NCBI GenBank assembly: GCA_964036155.1
Contig: OZ038423.1
Coordinates: forward strand, 26,427,249-26,491,248
Reading direction: 5' to 3'
Length of the DNA stretch: 64,000 nt
Origin: Diploscapter coronatus
Taxonomy: Eukaryota > Nematoda > Chromadorea > Rhabditida > Rhabditidae
The position numbers were made by a program, and so were the translations under genes. This document shows positions 11,563 to 22,174 of the stretch, one piece after another. The notes below the pieces were generated by a model. That model worked only from the letters and a program-made list of their open reading frames with translations. It had not been told where the DNA came from and ran no database searches. Within the stretch, counting starts at the first letter, position 1. Each line of letters opens with the position of its first letter.

Positions 11563-13830
11563 ATGTCGAGGTATGAAATGAGTTGATTGTTCATTGATGA
11601 ATGACGATGTTTCAAAATGGCGTCAATAGTCATCAGAATCAATGACATCATTTTCGAACTGAATAGATCCGCTTCTTCAGGAAGCACCACAAAAAGGGAC
11701 GTCGTCATCACGGCTGGCGTCCGAGGAACAAGAACACTGATGTCACTGCCCAGGAGTCTGCTGAACCCCGACTCGAATCCGCTTCTGTCACCATTCTACC
11801 TCCCGACTTTCCAGATCTTCGCGGCTTAATCGGGAAAAGGTCGGCTTTCATCTCATTTTCTTGTAAAGAAATGCCGTCTAAAGATAGTCAACTTCTTGCG
11901 TACAATAATGAGTTCTTTCACGGAACTAAAAAGACATAATACCGCTTGATTAATTTGCGCGTGAAGGTGCGATGCATTGAAACAACTTTTTTTAATAAAA
12001 AAGGAAGTTCTTTTCGGGAAATTGAGGTATTCAAAGAGTTGTGCATTGAAGCGAAATTAAAAATTTAAAGATGATGTGATTTTTGCAGCATTCTCCTGAC
12101 GCCCGGCTCCGCAGCGGTGTTCGTGTTGGGGTCCGGTGACTCGGCCTGCTCTGAAGCGCTGATGCCCGTCCTGCAGCCGATATGTCATGCTGGTTCGAAG
12201 AATCATAAGATCCCTTTGAAATTTGATTTCCAGAGTTTCTTTCGTCGTTCAAAAAAGAGTTCGCGGAACTGTACGCGGCCGACTACGAGCATGTCCAGTG
12301 GCTGCGTCCCTCGCCCATCTACCACGCTTACTGGGCACCGGCAAACACGGCTCCGATCTTTACGGCGGCCTGGATTCGATCTCGCAAAGATGGTAACCAG
12401 ATTAAACTTGTATCCTATGATGTAATAAAATGAGCTAAAGTTTCATTATTGTGATTTATAGGGTGTAGCATAATTATTGTTGTTGACAAAATTCAATGGT
12501 CGACATTTTCAGCAGTACAAAAGATCATATTGTTATGCAATTGGTTTTGAATCCTCTGCATACCAATCGACTTATCTGCCGATTTTCATGAAATTTTGAC
12601 TACTACTGTTGAAAATACGGGGTCGTAGCTGAAAGGTTACAGAGCATTAGCTTTGCACGAGCATACTTGAAGATTATTCAAAACTGTCTCTGACTTCAAG
12701 AGTGAAAGAGAAAAGTATCAGATCAGAAGCTTATATGAAAATCATTGCCAAATTCCAGAATCAGTCTTCGTCACCCGAAGCGTTCCCCTAGCGTTGTCGC
12801 CGATCAAAAAGGCGTCACTGACGTCGATGAACACGACAACGGCAAGCAGTGGATCGCTGAACAAGCACATCAAACGAGAAATGGTCGCGTTCGACTTCGG
12901 ATTGACGAAGGCTTCTCCCGTCGACAACATCGAGTCACTTTTCGACGTATCTTATGACGTTAGGAGTTAATTTTAAAACTTTCTAATAGACCACAAAACA
13001 GCAAAGTTTTGAATTTCGAAGTTTCCAATGCAAAACAGGCATTGTTTCCCTTCAAACCTCAAAAATCTTTTTTTTTAATTTACAAAGGACACGGTTTTTC
13101 AAACAAAATGATGAAACTCTTTCAGAAGTACCAAGACACTTCGATTTGTCTGCATTCGTCCGATGAGAAAGACAGCTGCCAGTCTTCATCAAGTCTGGCG
13201 ACGATGTGCTTCATGGAGGAGGATGTGACGAACATACAGCAAGAGTGGACCGCCAAGGACATCATCTTCGCCACCGACGCTGAGGAGTGTAAGAGGTACA
13301 TTTTTGTATAGACATTTGAAAAATGCTAAACTGGATTAAAAGTTTAACTAGGCTCCTCCTTCCAAAGACTTTTCTTATTCAAATTCCATATCATCCTGAA
13401 TAATTTTTTAAAAAAATAGCATTCACTACTTCATCATACATCAAATTTCAAATAATTTTGGTAGAAGTAACGTCATTTCAATAATTTTCAAAAAAAAATA
13501 ACGCCTTCAGAGTCGATTCGATGCTCAATCTCCAGACGGCCATTTCCATTTGTGACGAGTCACTCTTCAGCTACAGTAAGCTCGAAAAATCCGCACGAAT
13601 GATCGATTTTCTCGATTTCAGCTGATTGCGACGCCCCTTTGACTGGACTGTGGCATCGTCTGACGTTCAGCGGGTATAACGTCGTGAGGGGCTTCTTCGC
13701 CTACTTATTGGCTATTTGCCGGTAAAATTTCAGTTTCCAAAGAAAAATGCCTGCTTTTATTTCAAATTCCTGTGTTTCGAATAAAATGCAGAAACTTTTC
13801 AGCTACCGCAAGAACACCAAGTTCTACTGA
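11563..13830 (+). CDS. uncharacterised nematode protein
   Basis: A tiny first exon (ATGTCGAG, 11563-11570) joins in phase to an exon at 11,681 that begins with a basic stretch (KHHKKGRRHHGWRPRNKN). Later exons give, in order: LLTPGSAAVFVLGSGDSACS; a region with KKEFAELYAADYEHVQWLRP and a Trp/Tyr-rich IYHAYWAPAN; a Ser/Thr-rich linker; an HIKREMVAFDFGL block; an acidic Cys-containing block (CLHSSDEKDSC, MCFMEEDV); and a final GYNVVRGFFAYLLAICRYRKN before the stop. Splice phases agree at all but weakly defined edges. There is no signal peptide, and only the last segment could be membrane-embedded. One intron (about 12,395-12,763) carries a transposon-like end at 12,461. I do not recognise the family and assign no function. 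Confidence 0.55.
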
Positions 13831-14221
13831 TCCACGTCGTCGCAGCGACGTTCCCCCGCACTGGATTCTGAATCCCCTGACGCTGATCTCAGCCAAGCAC
13901 CAACCAACTATTCTTTGTTCTTATGAATGCACCCGTCGTGTTGTTTTATTAAAAGTGAATTATTTCGTAAACGTTTCTTTCTTGTAATTTGAAGATGAGC
14001 AATATTTCTTGGCATTCATGCTTGCCTTTATGATTTTCGCCTTCTTTAATTTTGAGCCTTCGGAAAAATTTTTCTTTTATCAAAATGAGTTCTGTCACTC
14101 GACAAGCATTTTTAATTAGTTTCAAGCAATTTATAGAAATTAACCACAAATTCTATTGGTTTCGAGCTCGGAATTTTATCGATTCAAAAATTTTCCATGA
14201 TTAAACTAAATATCTCGAAAA
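13831..14221. other. intergenic region before the bestrophin gene
   Basis: Short gap of about 390 nt between two plus-strand genes. No open frame with coding character or RNA gene was seen. A TTTATAG acceptor-like site lies near 14,135, but a closer trans-splice site before the bestrophin start is not obvious. Confidence 0.4.
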
Positions 14222-17058
14222 ATGACCGTATCTTATAACTACGACGTTTCCTCAGCCAATGCCTTATGTGGTGTCTCTAGAATACTCTTACGCTGGAAGG
14301 GATCGTAAGCTTTTCAGAATATCCCAGAAAAAAACGATTTCTTAGAATTTGGAAGTCAGTTTGCGTTGATTTCATAGTATGGTGTATTCTCTACGCAATT
14401 ATCTCTATCCTCTTAAGAGCTTGGATTCTACGAATACATGTTTTGACGTGAGTTATTGGCATTTCTTAGAAAATAGGACTGGACGAAAACACAGATGGGA
14501 CTCGGATCTGGAAGAATTCATTGATTCTAACAAGACCATATCTGATGACGTGTATCGTCTCGCCTATGGACTTGACTCCGGACTCAAGCAGATTCCACTC
14601 ATTTTTATGTTGGGGTTCTTCGTGTCTACGATCATCGGACGATGGTCCAAGCTGTTCGACAATATTGGCTGGATTGAAAAGTATGCCTTGAAATCCTTCG
14701 TATCTTAAAAACGACACCCAGTTTGGCCCTATGTCTGAACGCAATGCTCAAAGGCGACGACGAGGAGCGAAGGCTGATGAGAAGATCTATCATTAGATAC
14801 GTCGTCGTGTCCCAGGCACATAATAATTCGACTACCCTGTTAAATACCCAATTTTAAGATTTTGACCCTAAGAGATATTTCCCTGAGAGTTCGAAGACGG
14901 TTTCCCAACATGGACACGATAGTCAAAGCCGGTAAAATCGACAAAGTCACTAGGGTTGCAAAATTTAGGCTTAGGATTCCTAAATGACACTGAACTCTCC
15001 ATGCTGGATGAAATTGACACCCCCTACAACCGATACTGGGCTCCAATTAACTGGGCGATATCGATCATTTCCAGGGCTGAAGAGAAGAAATACATCGGTG
15101 CTGCCAACTCGTATAATGCCGTCATCCAAGTTAGATAGTTTTCGTACTCCTCAATATTTCTTCTTGAACTAAGGAAATCGCCAAGTTCCGTCATTGCCTG
15201 AAAATGGTCTACAATTTCGATCTGTCTCCTGTACCGCTGATCTTTCCGCAGGTATCATGTATCAGCCAGTAAAATTCTTCTGATATAAAAATTCCAGGTC
15301 GTTTTCCTTGCAGTCCGTACTTACTATGGAATCTGCTTGTTTACTCGGCAATTTATAACTCCTCCAAGAGAAACGAAGGAGTACGCTACCTACATTGATT
15401 ACTATGTTCCTGTAATGACGATGTTGGAGTTTATTTTTATGATAGGATGGGTAAAAGTTGGAGGTAGTAATTTGTTGCATAAAACTGAGTGCAAATAGTC
15501 ATGCAGAAGTACTTCTAAACCCTCTTGGGGAAGACGACGACGACATCGAGGGAAATTTTATCATTGATCGAAATATTGCTGTGAGTTTTACAGGGTGCGG
15601 CAAAGTTACTGCAACGGATTTACTATAACGGTTTAAAATATTACCTTTAGATAAGCTAGAAATGTGAATTTTCACTTTTTAGATATTTTTAATATCAGAC
15701 TTCATCATGCGAGTGAAAAATTATTCAAGAACAAACATTCTGGGCAAAATTTAGATCCAAAAATAAGTTTGCCAAAAGAAAAATATTTTGACGCTAAAAT
15801 TATAGTATAAATTGAGTTCAAATTGCTCAAAGCGTATCATCGAACCTTCATAAAAGTATGTTTTTCCTAATAACCTGATATACTCATTTACAATATTTGA
15901 AAAAAGAAAAAAAACGTTTGGCATGTTTTATAATCTCTAGGTATCAAGGAAATTATTGACAAAAAATATTCTTTTTTTCACCAATGTATAGGAGTTCTAC
16001 ATTGATTTGTATGCGTTGCAGTAATTATGCCGCACTCTGTATGTCTGATTCGTCTTTTATTTCGTAAGACCTCTTCCAGATCGGCATGTTGATCGTAGAC
16101 AACTACGGCATGACACCAGGACTGACCAGGGATCGCTTCGCCTACGGAGGATTCACGGTACTTTTTTAGAAGAGTTCCCACAGGCACTGCTTCTTCAGCC
16201 GATGTACACGAAGGAAGCCAAGGAGAAGATCGGTGCACTCGTCGGCTCAGTGGCGATGATAGCCCTAGCTGACTCGAATGACGACGTGCCCATGGTCAAA
16301 ATCAATCCACGAAAGTCGATAGGATACTTACCAGGTAGTAATTTTAACTTAAACCAATTGGTAAATTACAAGAAGAATTTAGCTTCTGAAAGACCGAAAA
16401 GAAGGGTCGTCGACAATAGATCAGTCTCGTTCACCCCGCACAATGCCTTCACTGGTTCCTTGCCAATAAAATTGAACAGACCCAGGAATTTGACGGTCAA
16501 GCCTTCCAACTATGACAACTTGAATTTCGATGACTCTGTCAAAGGTTCCTTCTTTCTTCAAATTACGAAAAAGCTCTTACTGTTTTGTTTTTAAAAGCAG
16601 CTTCCCCAGTCCGTGCAAAATGCGCATTGGTGTATTACACAACTTCTGATATGATAATTCTTATCATCAGATGTTTGAGTAGGATTAATGGAATATGCAG
16701 TAGTAAAAATCGAAATAGAGAAAAGATTTTAAATCTTTCACTGATGCGCTAAAATCGACGGCTAACTTTCAAGAAAAAATGAGCACTTTTATATAAATTG
16801 AACATTTTCTGACTCTGTATCTTCTCCTTAACAAGACAATAAACCCCAGGAGACCGACTGCAAAGATCTTCAAGACTCTCGGAAGTTCCCGAAGAGACCT
16901 TTGATTATAGCCACTCGACGATGTCAACCTCGTCCATTTCGAATTTGACCGACGACAGCTTTTCCTCGAGGAATAGTTCGGAGACAAGCAATCAAATGCC
17001 CGTCCAGATTGATGTTCCCGAAGAACATCCACGCATCAGCAGGATCCACATTCAATAA
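14222..17058 (+). CDS. bestrophin-family anion channel
   Basis: The start [17 protein letters not shown] and RWKGSIWKSV match the conserved bestrophin N-terminus. Further family landmarks follow in order: [18 protein letters not shown] in the second helix; [79 protein letters not shown]; and the acidic calcium-clasp motif [16 protein letters not shown]. Bestrophins form pentameric plasma-membrane chloride channels, often gated by Ca2+ through that clasp. The C-terminal tail is long, Ser/Thr-rich and disordered (…[20 protein letters not shown]…), ending at 17,058. Odd points: the residues after the first helix ([15 protein letters not shown]…) differ from the usual family sequence, there is a GC-AG intron at 14816-14858, introns of 29 nt (14448-14476) and 26 nt (16158-16183) are predicted, and a MITE sits in the intron at 15581-16079. 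C. elegans has a large best- gene family; I do not assign a specific orthologue. Confidence 0.93.
15591..16039. mobile_element. mariner-like MITE with TA target duplication inside a bestrophin intron
   Basis: The left end reads CAGGGTGCGGCAAAGTTACT… and the right end is its imperfect reverse complement (…AGTAATTATGCCGCACTCTG). Both are flanked by TA (15,589-15,590 and 16,040-16,041). The inverted repeats span about 26 nt, the element is about 449 nt, and no coding frame is present. TA duplication and CAGGG-type ends fit a non-autonomous Tc1/mariner derivative. Removing the element and one TA leaves an intron of about 48 nt with a GTGAGT donor and a TTCCAG acceptor, the normal size here. Confidence 0.85.
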
Positions 17059-17408
17059 TTTCTAGGTCTTGTAAAAATATGCTTCTTGCAAAATTCACCT
17101 AGACTAGTAACAAAATGATGTTGATGATGAACAGAACGACGGGGCAGGGTGAACGTTACAAGAGGCCACAAAATTGTGCATTTTAAAGAATAAACTGAAT
17201 AATTTATGGCTTAAGGATGATGTAAGAAACGAAGTTGAACAAGTATTTTTTGCCATTTCTTCTGCATGCAATACTTCCTGGCTTAGGCATTCTGCAAAAC
17301 GATCACTTGAATGAAAATATCCGCCTCGATTTTGTCTTCATCTCTTAGTGGTTTCGTTGCCGACTATTTGGTGTACACTTTTGCAAGCATTTGCAACTTT
17401 AGGTAATA
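17059..17408. other. intergenic region before the neuropeptide gene
   Basis: No coding frame is supported. A TTTAG acceptor ends at 17,401, eight bases before the next start codon, and would suit a trans-splice site for the neuropeptide gene. Confidence 0.5.
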
Positions 17409-17809
17409 ATGTGCGGTGCGTTTCAATTCCTACTGATTTTTATTACTTTTATTGCTTCTATTAATGCCTTTGCTTTCAATACGGATTCTGATAATCGAGG
17501 TAAGAAGAAAAATAATCTAAAAAAATTAAAAAGAAGAATATCGTAGAAGTAAGTCCAAGTAGCGGCAGATTTGCCCGGAACTTGGCCCAGAAGAAGTTCG
17601 CCTTCGCCTTTACGAAGCGATCTATGAATGACGAATCGATTGATACGATTGATACCAGTATGAAGAAGCAACGCTTTGCAAGGGAACTACCCAGGACTTT
17701 TATCATGAGACCTTTTGCAAAACGAAATGAATTCGAAGGTAGCAAGTTTTTTTTTATTTTCCAATTTTATATTTTAGAAGACTACGCAAACTTTGCCAAG
17801 TTCGCATAG
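17409..17809 (+). CDS. FxFA-type neuropeptide precursor (NLP-20/NLP-18-like)
   Basis: Three exons join in phase to a small prepropeptide of about 104 residues. A signal peptide (MCGAFQFLLIFITFIASINA) is followed by dibasic sites that would release short peptides. Candidates are KFAFAFT between KK and KR, RFARELPRTFIMRPFA before KR, and a C-terminal stretch ending YANFAKFA. The repeated F-x-F-A, RFA and PFA endings resemble the C. elegans NLP-18 and NLP-20 peptides, which carry FAFA- and RFA-type ends; there is no amidation glycine. The gene presumably acts in secretory neurons by way of an unknown receptor. Family assignment rests on these short repeats and is therefore moderate. An SL-type acceptor lies 8 nt upstream of the start. 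Confidence 0.72.
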
Positions 17810-18044
17810 CCTCAATATGTTGATCTAAATTTGACTGCTGGAAATCGAGGGTGCTTATTTATTTTAATTTATTGTTAAACAAAAAATAAAGTTGGTTCAA
17901 AAATCAAGCTTCCCAAGCTCGTTTCAAGTCTTTGAAGTAAACATCTTGTTGCACGGATGCGTTCATATGTAACTTTTCTCCTATTGAATTCCTAACATAT
18001 CTAGGACCGAATAAAGCAGATAACAAATAATGAAAGGATCTGAC

Positions 18045-19633
18045 CTAAAAATATTCTTTATAACTTATACCAACATAAAGTTTAACCCGATTTTCTGTCA
18101 TACGTAACAATTCTTCTCTCCATGCCGTGTTATATTTCAAAGCGCAATATTGTACAATGTAAACTATCCTAGAAGGTTTATATTTGAAATTAAAGACAAA
18201 AACATCTCCTTACATCATCAATGACAAGTCTATTGCTATGAAAATAGCATTCCTTTGAGCTATTGTTATATCTTCATAGTAGTTCAAAAATATAAAATAG
18301 CTCATGGTTATAAACTCATAAATAGTCGCTACTTTGAAGCAGGGACCTATCATCTGAATTTATTGCTAAATTAAAAAAAAAAAAACATATATATATAGGT
18401 AAATATTACTTGATCAACTCGTATATTTTCGGAAATTTGAAATCTTTCGGCTAGAGAATATTTTACGATACTTTCCGATCGTTTCGATAACTCATATAGT
18501 CTACGATTTGTTTTCATTGTACTAGATGATAGCTAAACTTCATCTTATAACATAACTAACATAAATGTGAATAAATACCAAGGTCGATAGAGCATTTACA
18601 ATAATACACAATCCTATGGCGTAACACTCCATTTGGCAATCTATCATATTTACTTTTTCAAATACTAAAAATAAGCATACCAAATCGATATAAATAAGTT
18701 ATGAAGAATGCTAATAAGAGCTTCAGAAATAAGATAATAGGTCCATAATACTTTCGGGGTTTACGCTCATAATCTTGTAAATGAATAATAGCAAGTCTGC
18801 TAAAAGTGAAAAATATAACTGTTAAAATAACTACGTACCGCTCAATAATTAGCATGGGTAAAATAATAATCGCCAATATTATCATATAGTTTCGACATAC
18901 TATAGCATACCGATAAATACTTGAATGTTTCATAATATCACCTGAAATTATGGGCAGTTTCTATACACATAACAGACTAACGGATCCATTTCTTCTAAGT
19001 GACGGACTCGTTCTTTTTCAAATGCTATTTTTACCTCCATTTCTAGTTATTTTTCAGGTTTCTTTAACATCTTGTTTAGTTTTCAGGCATCAAAACGTAC
19101 CATTGGGTGTGAATGCAAGTGTATAATTGGAAAATGACGTGGAAAACTGAAAAAGAACTAGAAATGAAGATAAAAATAGCATTTGGAAAAGAAAAGAAAA
19201 GTCCGTCATTTAGAAGAAAGCAGGATGTCGTTTAGTAAAATGCGGTCCGTCAGTCCGTCATGTAGCTGTTGCCGAAATTATGTGATGATATTGAATTTAA
19301 ATATACCTTCAAAGATATGATAATAAATGATGATAATCCTTATAATTTGGTTTATGGCATAAGTTACAATGACCCCAGGGAATAGAAGAAATGATAAGTT
19401 GAAATGATAGGCTTTTGTTACAACCAATAGATAAACCCCTACAATCAAACTGCCAAATCTAAAAAAAATGTAGATTTTAACACGTGTCAGAATACTTACG
19501 AAACCACTATTAGTATCGACTCAAATAGGAATAATAAGTTATAGACACCAATATAAGTCAATACAGAAGAGTCAGTTAGATTTAAAGTCGTGAAATAGTT
19601 AAAGTATTCATTTTTAAATTCAATTGACTCCAT
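18045..19633 (-). CDS. SRE/Sra-superfamily chemoreceptor (seven-TM serpentine receptor)
   Basis: Minus-strand exons join to a seven-TM protein. TM1 is around LLFLFESILIVVS and TM2 around FLLFPGVIVTYAINQIIRII. TM3 is around YMIILAIIILPMLIIERR, followed by the diagnostic LAIIHLQDYERKPRKYYG (matching the family's IERxxA…DYE pattern). The loop then reads NRRLYELSKRSESIVKYSLA with the signature ERFQISENIR, and the protein ends in QYCALKYNTAWREELLRMT. ERFQxxENIR and the IER…DYE motif are typical of nematode SRE and related Sra-superfamily odorant receptors of ciliated neurons. The stop is at 18,045-18,047. One intron of 28 nt (18653-18680) is predicted, and the second intron carries an inverted repeat (18992-19216). 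SRB is the nearest alternative family. Confidence 0.88.
18992..19216. repeat. short inverted-repeat element in a chemoreceptor intron
   Basis: About 60 nt at 18,992-19,050, beginning CTTCTAAGTGACGGACT, return inverted at about 19,155-19,216, ending AGTCCGTCATTTAGAAG, with roughly 100 nt between the arms. The pair lies in the second intron of the SRE-like gene. The arms differ by several bases, so it is old. Further GTCCGTCA-type motifs sit just outside at 19,240-19,260. Class unknown. Confidence 0.75.
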
Positions 19634-19838
19634 TTTATTACCTAGTAAATATTAATCGATGGATATTATAAATGTTTTATGACACGTTATTCATATTTTC
19701 TTCAAATATCACTACGTTTAATATTAGCTTCAATGGGCTTTACCCTTGAAAAACTTGCTACATAACTGGAAAATGTCTGACTTAACATCAAGGATTCTTA
19801 ACCTTTCCTTTCGAAATCTTATACATCAAGCTCATAAA

Positions 19839-20337
19839 TTAAGAGTGATTGTCAGCAAAAACCAAAGTCTTAACCAAAGAGGTGTTTCCAGGGGTCCGCA
19901 AATCGAATTGATTTACACATATCTGGTACAGTTTTTCACGCTGATTCCCGTGGTGCTATTCGTTTTTTTGAAAATCGATTACTGTAGCGGATTATGGTAA
20001 CTTAAAGTTTTGACAGATCCGACCTCGGAAAAAATTTATGACTTTCATAATTCTAAACCAAATTCGATTATTCTTTTTTTTTGTTTGGCAGCATTTAGTT
20101 TCTAGATTATCATTGATCAAAAGAGAAATTTTTGCCGAAATATGCACTTTTTGCACTATGCAAAACCAAAACTTAGCATAACTTCGGCCGCTTGCATTTT
20201 TTCAAAAAAAAAAAAGAACTGCACCATGAGAATCAGCGCAAAAAAACTGAACAAACCCTGAAAATCAGCCAAATCGACAGACCCCAGTTCCGCACTCCTT
20301 CCTTATGGCTTTGATTTTTTCTGACATTCACTCTTAA
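19839..20337. mobile_element. short TTAA-flanked relative of the 5.4 kb foldback element
   Basis: The left end, TTAA-GAGTGATTGTCAG followed by CAAAAACCAAAGTCTTA, matches the first bases of the 5,376 element closely. The next 180 nt (…GACAGATCCGACCTCGG…) also track it. The right end is CTGACATTCACTC-TTAA, mirroring the left, with the AATCAGCCAAATCGACAGA block before it. It is about 499 nt, lacks the long central palindrome, and encodes nothing. It sits between the chemoreceptor and the collagen, about 100 nt from the collagen stop. Confidence 0.85.
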
Positions 20338-20443
20338 ATAGACCTAGTTTTGCGACAACTTGATTCTTTCATGTATGAAAATTTCAATAATAATTGGAAT
20401 AAATTCATTTATTTCGGCATTTTTTGATGACAAAATATGCGAT

Positions 20444-22174
20444 TTAAGCACGACGACGAGTGTAGAAGACGCTTCTCGGGGGACAAGCGCAGTACTGCGA
20501 ATCAGGACCAGGGACTCCCTTTGAGCCAGCGACGCCTTGTTTTCCGATTTCTCCAGCCTTTCCAGGGTTTCTAAAGTCATATTTCAATTTTGGGCTTTCT
20601 AAGACCAAATAAATTACCCGCTCTTCCCGGCAGGACCAATCGAACCATTCTTGCCGGGAGCTGAAATGTTGAGTTAGTCAAGAGACCATGAACTTTTTCA
20701 AACCTCCATCAACGCCCTTTGCTCCTGCCTTGCCCATTTCGCCCGTGGTTCCAAGTGCCTAGAATAAATGCATCTTTCAAGTATACTGAGCCTAACTCTT
20801 ACTCCAGGCTTTCCTTGTTTGCCCTTTCCATATTGAGAGTCTTTTCCAGGCTGACCTCTCGGGCCCTGAAACTTGTCATATTTCAAATTATACCAACGAG
20901 GAAATCTTATCGGTTGTCCCGGTTCGCCCTGCTTTCCTTGATCGCCAACCTGCAAGTAAATGATTTCAAATGTATTGAGAATTTGCTGATGCGAGTTACT
21001 TCTCCTGCCTTCCCAGGCGGACCACGTCCAGCTCCAGATAACCCGTTTGGTCCTGGCATCCCATCAGTTCCCTTCAAATTTCAGCTTTGTTCTAAAATTC
21101 CAAAATAAAATCAGAGCCCTTACCTTCGGTCCACGCTCACCGTCAGGGCCCTTCAAATAAACTGATTAGATCTGAAATGACTTGTAACGAATACCGGGGG
21201 ACCTCGGGGACCTAAAATAGAACTCTATATACCATAAATTTTAGTGGCGATTTACCAGCAGGACATTTGACGCATCCAGTCGGGTCATTGCCACAATCCA
21301 CAGCGCTGGCTGCTTGCACGTTGTCCATTCCGGGAGGACCAGGCTTTATCAATCAGTCAGATTAATCATAAAACTCTTCTAACCTCTCCGGGAGCTAAAA
21401 CAAATATCAAAGTTTCAGATGATTATTTGAAAACTCACTTCCGTGTTGTCCAGGTTCGCTTAAAATTTCAAGCTCTTGAAATCACAGTGACTTTTCGGTC
21501 GCTGTAATTTCAAAAACTTATCAGGAGGACCGGGAGGCTTAAATGAAGAATTTTAAAAAGTCAACCCAGAAAACCCACCCCAGGAGGACATTGAGGCATA
21601 GCATTACATTGACACCAGTCGGGTAATTCGGCGAATCTTTAACATTTGATGAGCGATAATTTCTTGGACCGCCAACCTCTTCTCCCTTCTCAGCAAAGGG
21701 TTCTCCTTGGGTTTGGATGGTGGAGCATGAACGACTTGGATGTCCATCAGGTCGATCCACATCGAGTTGGTGTCGACCTTCGAAATGTAATTATTTTGGT
21801 ATTGCCAATGACCGATTGATTATTTGAGGCAAAATAAAAGTGACGGAAATTTGGTAATGGAAATTAGCACGTTGTTTGCAGACGGATAAACGCTATTTCA
21901 CCGGTTCGGATATTGACTTTGGCAACTATTTGATATTACACAATGCACACTTTGCCATATTCGAAATTAGACATCGTTTATAATGTCTCAAGTTGTCGGC
22001 CATTAACAATACGGCATTTTCCCGTACCTTGAATTTCTCGACAGCCACAACGACCTCATCTCTCAGATCGTTCATTTCCATGTAGAGACTGGGCAGTGTC
22101 AGGATCAATCCCAACAGAGCACCCAAAGAGGCCAGGCATGACAACGAGACGATAATTTGGTGCTGTTCCTTCAT
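20444..22174 (-). CDS. cuticle collagen
   Basis: Minus strand. The N-terminus (MKEQHQIIVSLSCLASLGAL…) has the membrane-spanning signal anchor of nematode cuticle collagens and continues with the expected MWIDLMDIQ box. A subtilisin-type cleavage site, RREKR, is followed by a cysteine knot (WCQCNAMPQCPPG). Many short exons then carry Gly-X-Y triplets, interrupted by a CGNDPTGCVKCPAG cysteine box. The last exon ends VPGPDSQYCACPPRS and RRRA before the stop at 20,444-20,446. A short intron of about 43 nt (GTTGGC…TTAAAG) has to be removed after RREKR to keep the frame. Such collagens are secreted by the hypodermis, trimerise, and are cross-linked into cuticle. The many tiny exons are unusual next to the two- or three-exon collagens common in C. 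elegans. Confidence 0.92.
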
